This document shows positions 62,365 through 64,000 of a stretch of 64,000 nt of DNA, in pieces (positions within the stretch are counted from its first letter, which is position 1; every line of letters begins with the position of its first letter). The DNA is from Phycomyces blakesleeanus NRRL 1555(-) (Eukaryota > Mucoromycota > Mucoromycetes > Mucorales > Phycomycetaceae): contig NW_017265140.1 of the NCBI RefSeq assembly GCF_001638985.1, positions 62,001 to 126,000 on the forward strand, in the 5' to 3' direction. The translations under genes were made by a program, and so were the position numbers. The notes beneath the pieces were generated by a model. It was not told where the DNA came from. It made no database searches and saw only the letters and a list, made by a program, of their open reading frames with translations.

Positions 62365-62770
62365 ATGGAGGCTCAACAAACTAACGCACGATCTCCAACT
62401 GATTTTCTCAACTCTGTTCTCGGACGTCAAGTAACTGTCAAACTTAACTCGGGCATCGATTACAAAGGTAGGATGAGCAAGACGTGTAGCATAATATTCC
62501 ATAGCTGCGTAGGTGTTGTGATTTATAAGAGCTGATAACATATCTATTTTCTTGTTAAAATTATTGCTTAGGTGTTCTTGCATGCCTTGATGGTTATATG
62601 AACATTGCATTGGAAAACACCGAAGAGTATGTGGATGGCTCTTTGAAGAACAAGTATGGAGATACCTTTATTCGCGGAAACAATGGTAATGACATTCATT
62701 AGATGGAAATCATGTGTACTGACTTTATGCGTCTGTAGTGCTCTACATTAGTGCAGATAAATCAGCATAG
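62365..62770 (+). CDS. LSM6: U6 snRNA-associated Sm-like protein LSm6
   Basis: Three exons (62365-62467, 62572-62685, 62739-62770) sum to 249 bases, 82 residues. LSm6 is one subunit of both LSm rings: LSm2-8 binds U6 snRNA and LSm1-7 promotes decapping. Sm motif 1 is SVLGRQVTVKLNSGIDYKGVLACLDGYMNIALENTEE, with the conserved Gly and Asp-Gly-Tyr-Met-Asn, and Sm2 is YGDTFIRGNNVLYISA, with the invariant Arg-Gly-Asn. The size matches LSm6 of other species. Both intron splits fall inside codons (G|GT and G|TG), and the frame is clean. EDC3, in the same window, works in the same decapping pathway. Confidence 0.95.
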
Positions 62771-63988
62771 ATTTTTTTTATCTTTTTTCTCTTTCTCTCT
62801 CCCTTCTATTCTCTTCTAAAAAAAACACAGTATTTTATGCTGAAATACACCCAAAATAAGAAAGACCCAGTATGCTTGTGTGTGTGTTTATATTATATGA
62901 AGGTGGGGTAGAAAGAGAGACAACGAGAAAGAATTGTGGCACGGTGAAAGTGAGAATGTGACGGGCCTAATGCGGCACACTTGCTGCCATGGCCTTTATC
63001 ACGTGCGTTTAACCAGGGCAGAGGGCCCGCCTTTTTCAAAGGACAATCTCTCGTTTTGGTGCATAAGCACCAAGGCATTTGGGAATTAAATGGTCTTGCC
63101 GTAGCATATATATATTACAGGTCACCAATGTACTTCTTGGTATATGTAAGAAGCACCTTGATACGTTACAACTTTTCTTGACTTGTCTATAAGCTACTAT
63201 GGCTTGATTTGAGAATCAGTTCGAAAAAACACGCGTTTGTTTGTATACTGTAGTTGATAAAAGTCCCACAAATGGTCCCTTTCTCTGGAACTCTCCCCCA
63301 GTCAGACTTTGCTGTCATGGTGCAACACTGCTCCAGAACAAGGGACAATCAAGGGACCCTTTTCCTATTGTCCAACAACCACGCGTTGTTTTCATGGCCA
63401 GGCTGGGAGCAGTTTGCTCTTACTGCCTGTGTCGGATTAAGAAAAAAGAATGACGGAAGAAGTCCGGAGCGCGTGTTATTTTCATATGAATCCACAGCTT
63501 CTTTAGCGGAAAACATCGGGTTGATTTCGAAATACTCCCTCAGTTTACTACACTAATAGTTGAAGAAGTATGCTATAAAGATAAGGATAATACTAGGATG
63601 ACCTTTAATAGAGAGAATCGTTATATGTGAGGTAGAAGAAAAAAAAACAAAGAAAAGGTTAGCTTCTCTTTCTTTCTTTTTCGAGTACGCAAAGTGATGT
63701 TTAAGTATGCGATTGAGTAAGGGTGTCGAGACTCGGGAAATGGCTGAAGGGCTGGGATGGGTTAGAGTAAGGTAAGGGGGTGGGGGAGGAGAAAGGAGAA
63801 AATGGATGATTGGCCAATGGGAGGGTGGTCTGGGCCATGCATTGGTGTGTTTCTCTTGCTATTTTCCCAGGACTGCATTTATAGCTTGAAATTTGTGTTG
63901 ACCGGGTCCCCTTATAAATACAGCCTAAGAGTGCCCAGGCACCACTTTTCTCCATCTTTCTTCTCTTCAAATTATCTCCAAAAGAACA
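62771..63988. other. Intergenic and promoter of the truncated gene
   Basis: No supported gene in about 1.2 kb, although composition is less AT-rich than elsewhere and short open frames exist. CTTATAAATAC (about 63,911-63,920) is a TATA-type element roughly 75 bp before the ATG at 63,989, followed by a pyrimidine-rich leader (CTTTTCTCC..., TTCTTCTCTTC). Confidence 0.5.
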
Positions 63989-64000
63989 ATGGGTATCCTT
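63989..64000 (+). CDS. Start of a gene cut by the window end
   Basis: ATG GGT ATC CTT (MGIL) follows a TATA element and a pyrimidine-rich, A-ending leader (AAAGAACA), which is a good start context. Only four codons are visible, so the product cannot be named. Confidence 0.4.

Noticed and set aside
63241..63556. Overlapping plus-strand frames of 70-100 codons
   Set aside because: They overlap each other, have no recognisable motif and lie in the likely promoter region of the truncated terminal gene. I could not support either.

Overview
The window reads as nuclear DNA of a filamentous fungus, most likely an early-diverging one of the Mucoromycota (Mucorales-like). The genes are broken by many short AT-rich GT-AG introns, often with (TA)n runs before the acceptor. 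The proteins are typically fungal (CreC/WDR20-type WD40 protein, EDC3, Fun19-like SWIRM protein, complex I PSST, HOPS Vps18), and the intergenic DNA is very AT-rich. Genus is not determinable from the sequence alone. All gene models are hand-built by joining frames across splice sites; where exon lengths sum to a multiple of three I treat the model as good.

Layout. 1-3,109: AT-rich DNA with no supported gene. 3,110-6,780: a striking tandem array of about 35 units of about 106 bp, each shaped like a 51-bp GT-AG intron followed by a roughly 55-bp exon-like block; this is the most unusual object in the window. 8,024-9,269 (-): Ser/Thr-rich single-pass membrane protein. 9,503-10,759 (-): complex I 20-kDa (PSST/NDUFS7) subunit. 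11,155-13,862 (-): EDC3 decapping enhancer, divergent from VPS18 (14,314-19,423, +), which carries three GC-AG introns. 19,687-20,232 (-): bHLH factor. 21,530-22,395 (-): SWIRM protein. 22,795-25,720 (-): CreC/WDR20-like WD40 protein. 26,795-29,328 (+): an alpha/beta-hydrolase fused to a tyrosine phosphatase. 29,839-31,245 (+): F-box/LRR protein.

31,460-41,418 is a proteasome neighbourhood. The beta6 (-) and beta5 (+) core subunits diverge from a 263-bp promoter containing a perfect TGACGTCA site. The proteasome adaptor ECM29 (-) follows immediately. Then come a seven-helix membrane protein (-), a biotin-dependent acyl-CoA carboxylase carboxyltransferase (-, ending 46,543), a gene-poor 5-kb stretch with two MITE-like foldback elements, an endonuclease/exonuclease/phosphatase-fold protein (51,750-53,217, -) and a small two-helix protein (53,858-54,323, -). 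After another 3-kb gene-poor stretch there is a two-finger C2H2 fragment, a tandem pair of BTB-type genes, LSM6 (62,365-62,770, +), and the first codons of a gene cut off by the window end.

Functionally the window is mostly housekeeping: mRNA decay (EDC3) and U6/mRNA-decay Sm-like protein (LSM6), endolysosomal fusion (VPS18), respiration, and protein turnover (beta5, beta6, ECM29, and possibly the F-box and BTB proteins as ubiquitin-ligase adaptors and CreC as a deubiquitinase partner). TGACGTCA or one-base variants recur upstream of PSST, the proteasome pair and LSM6.
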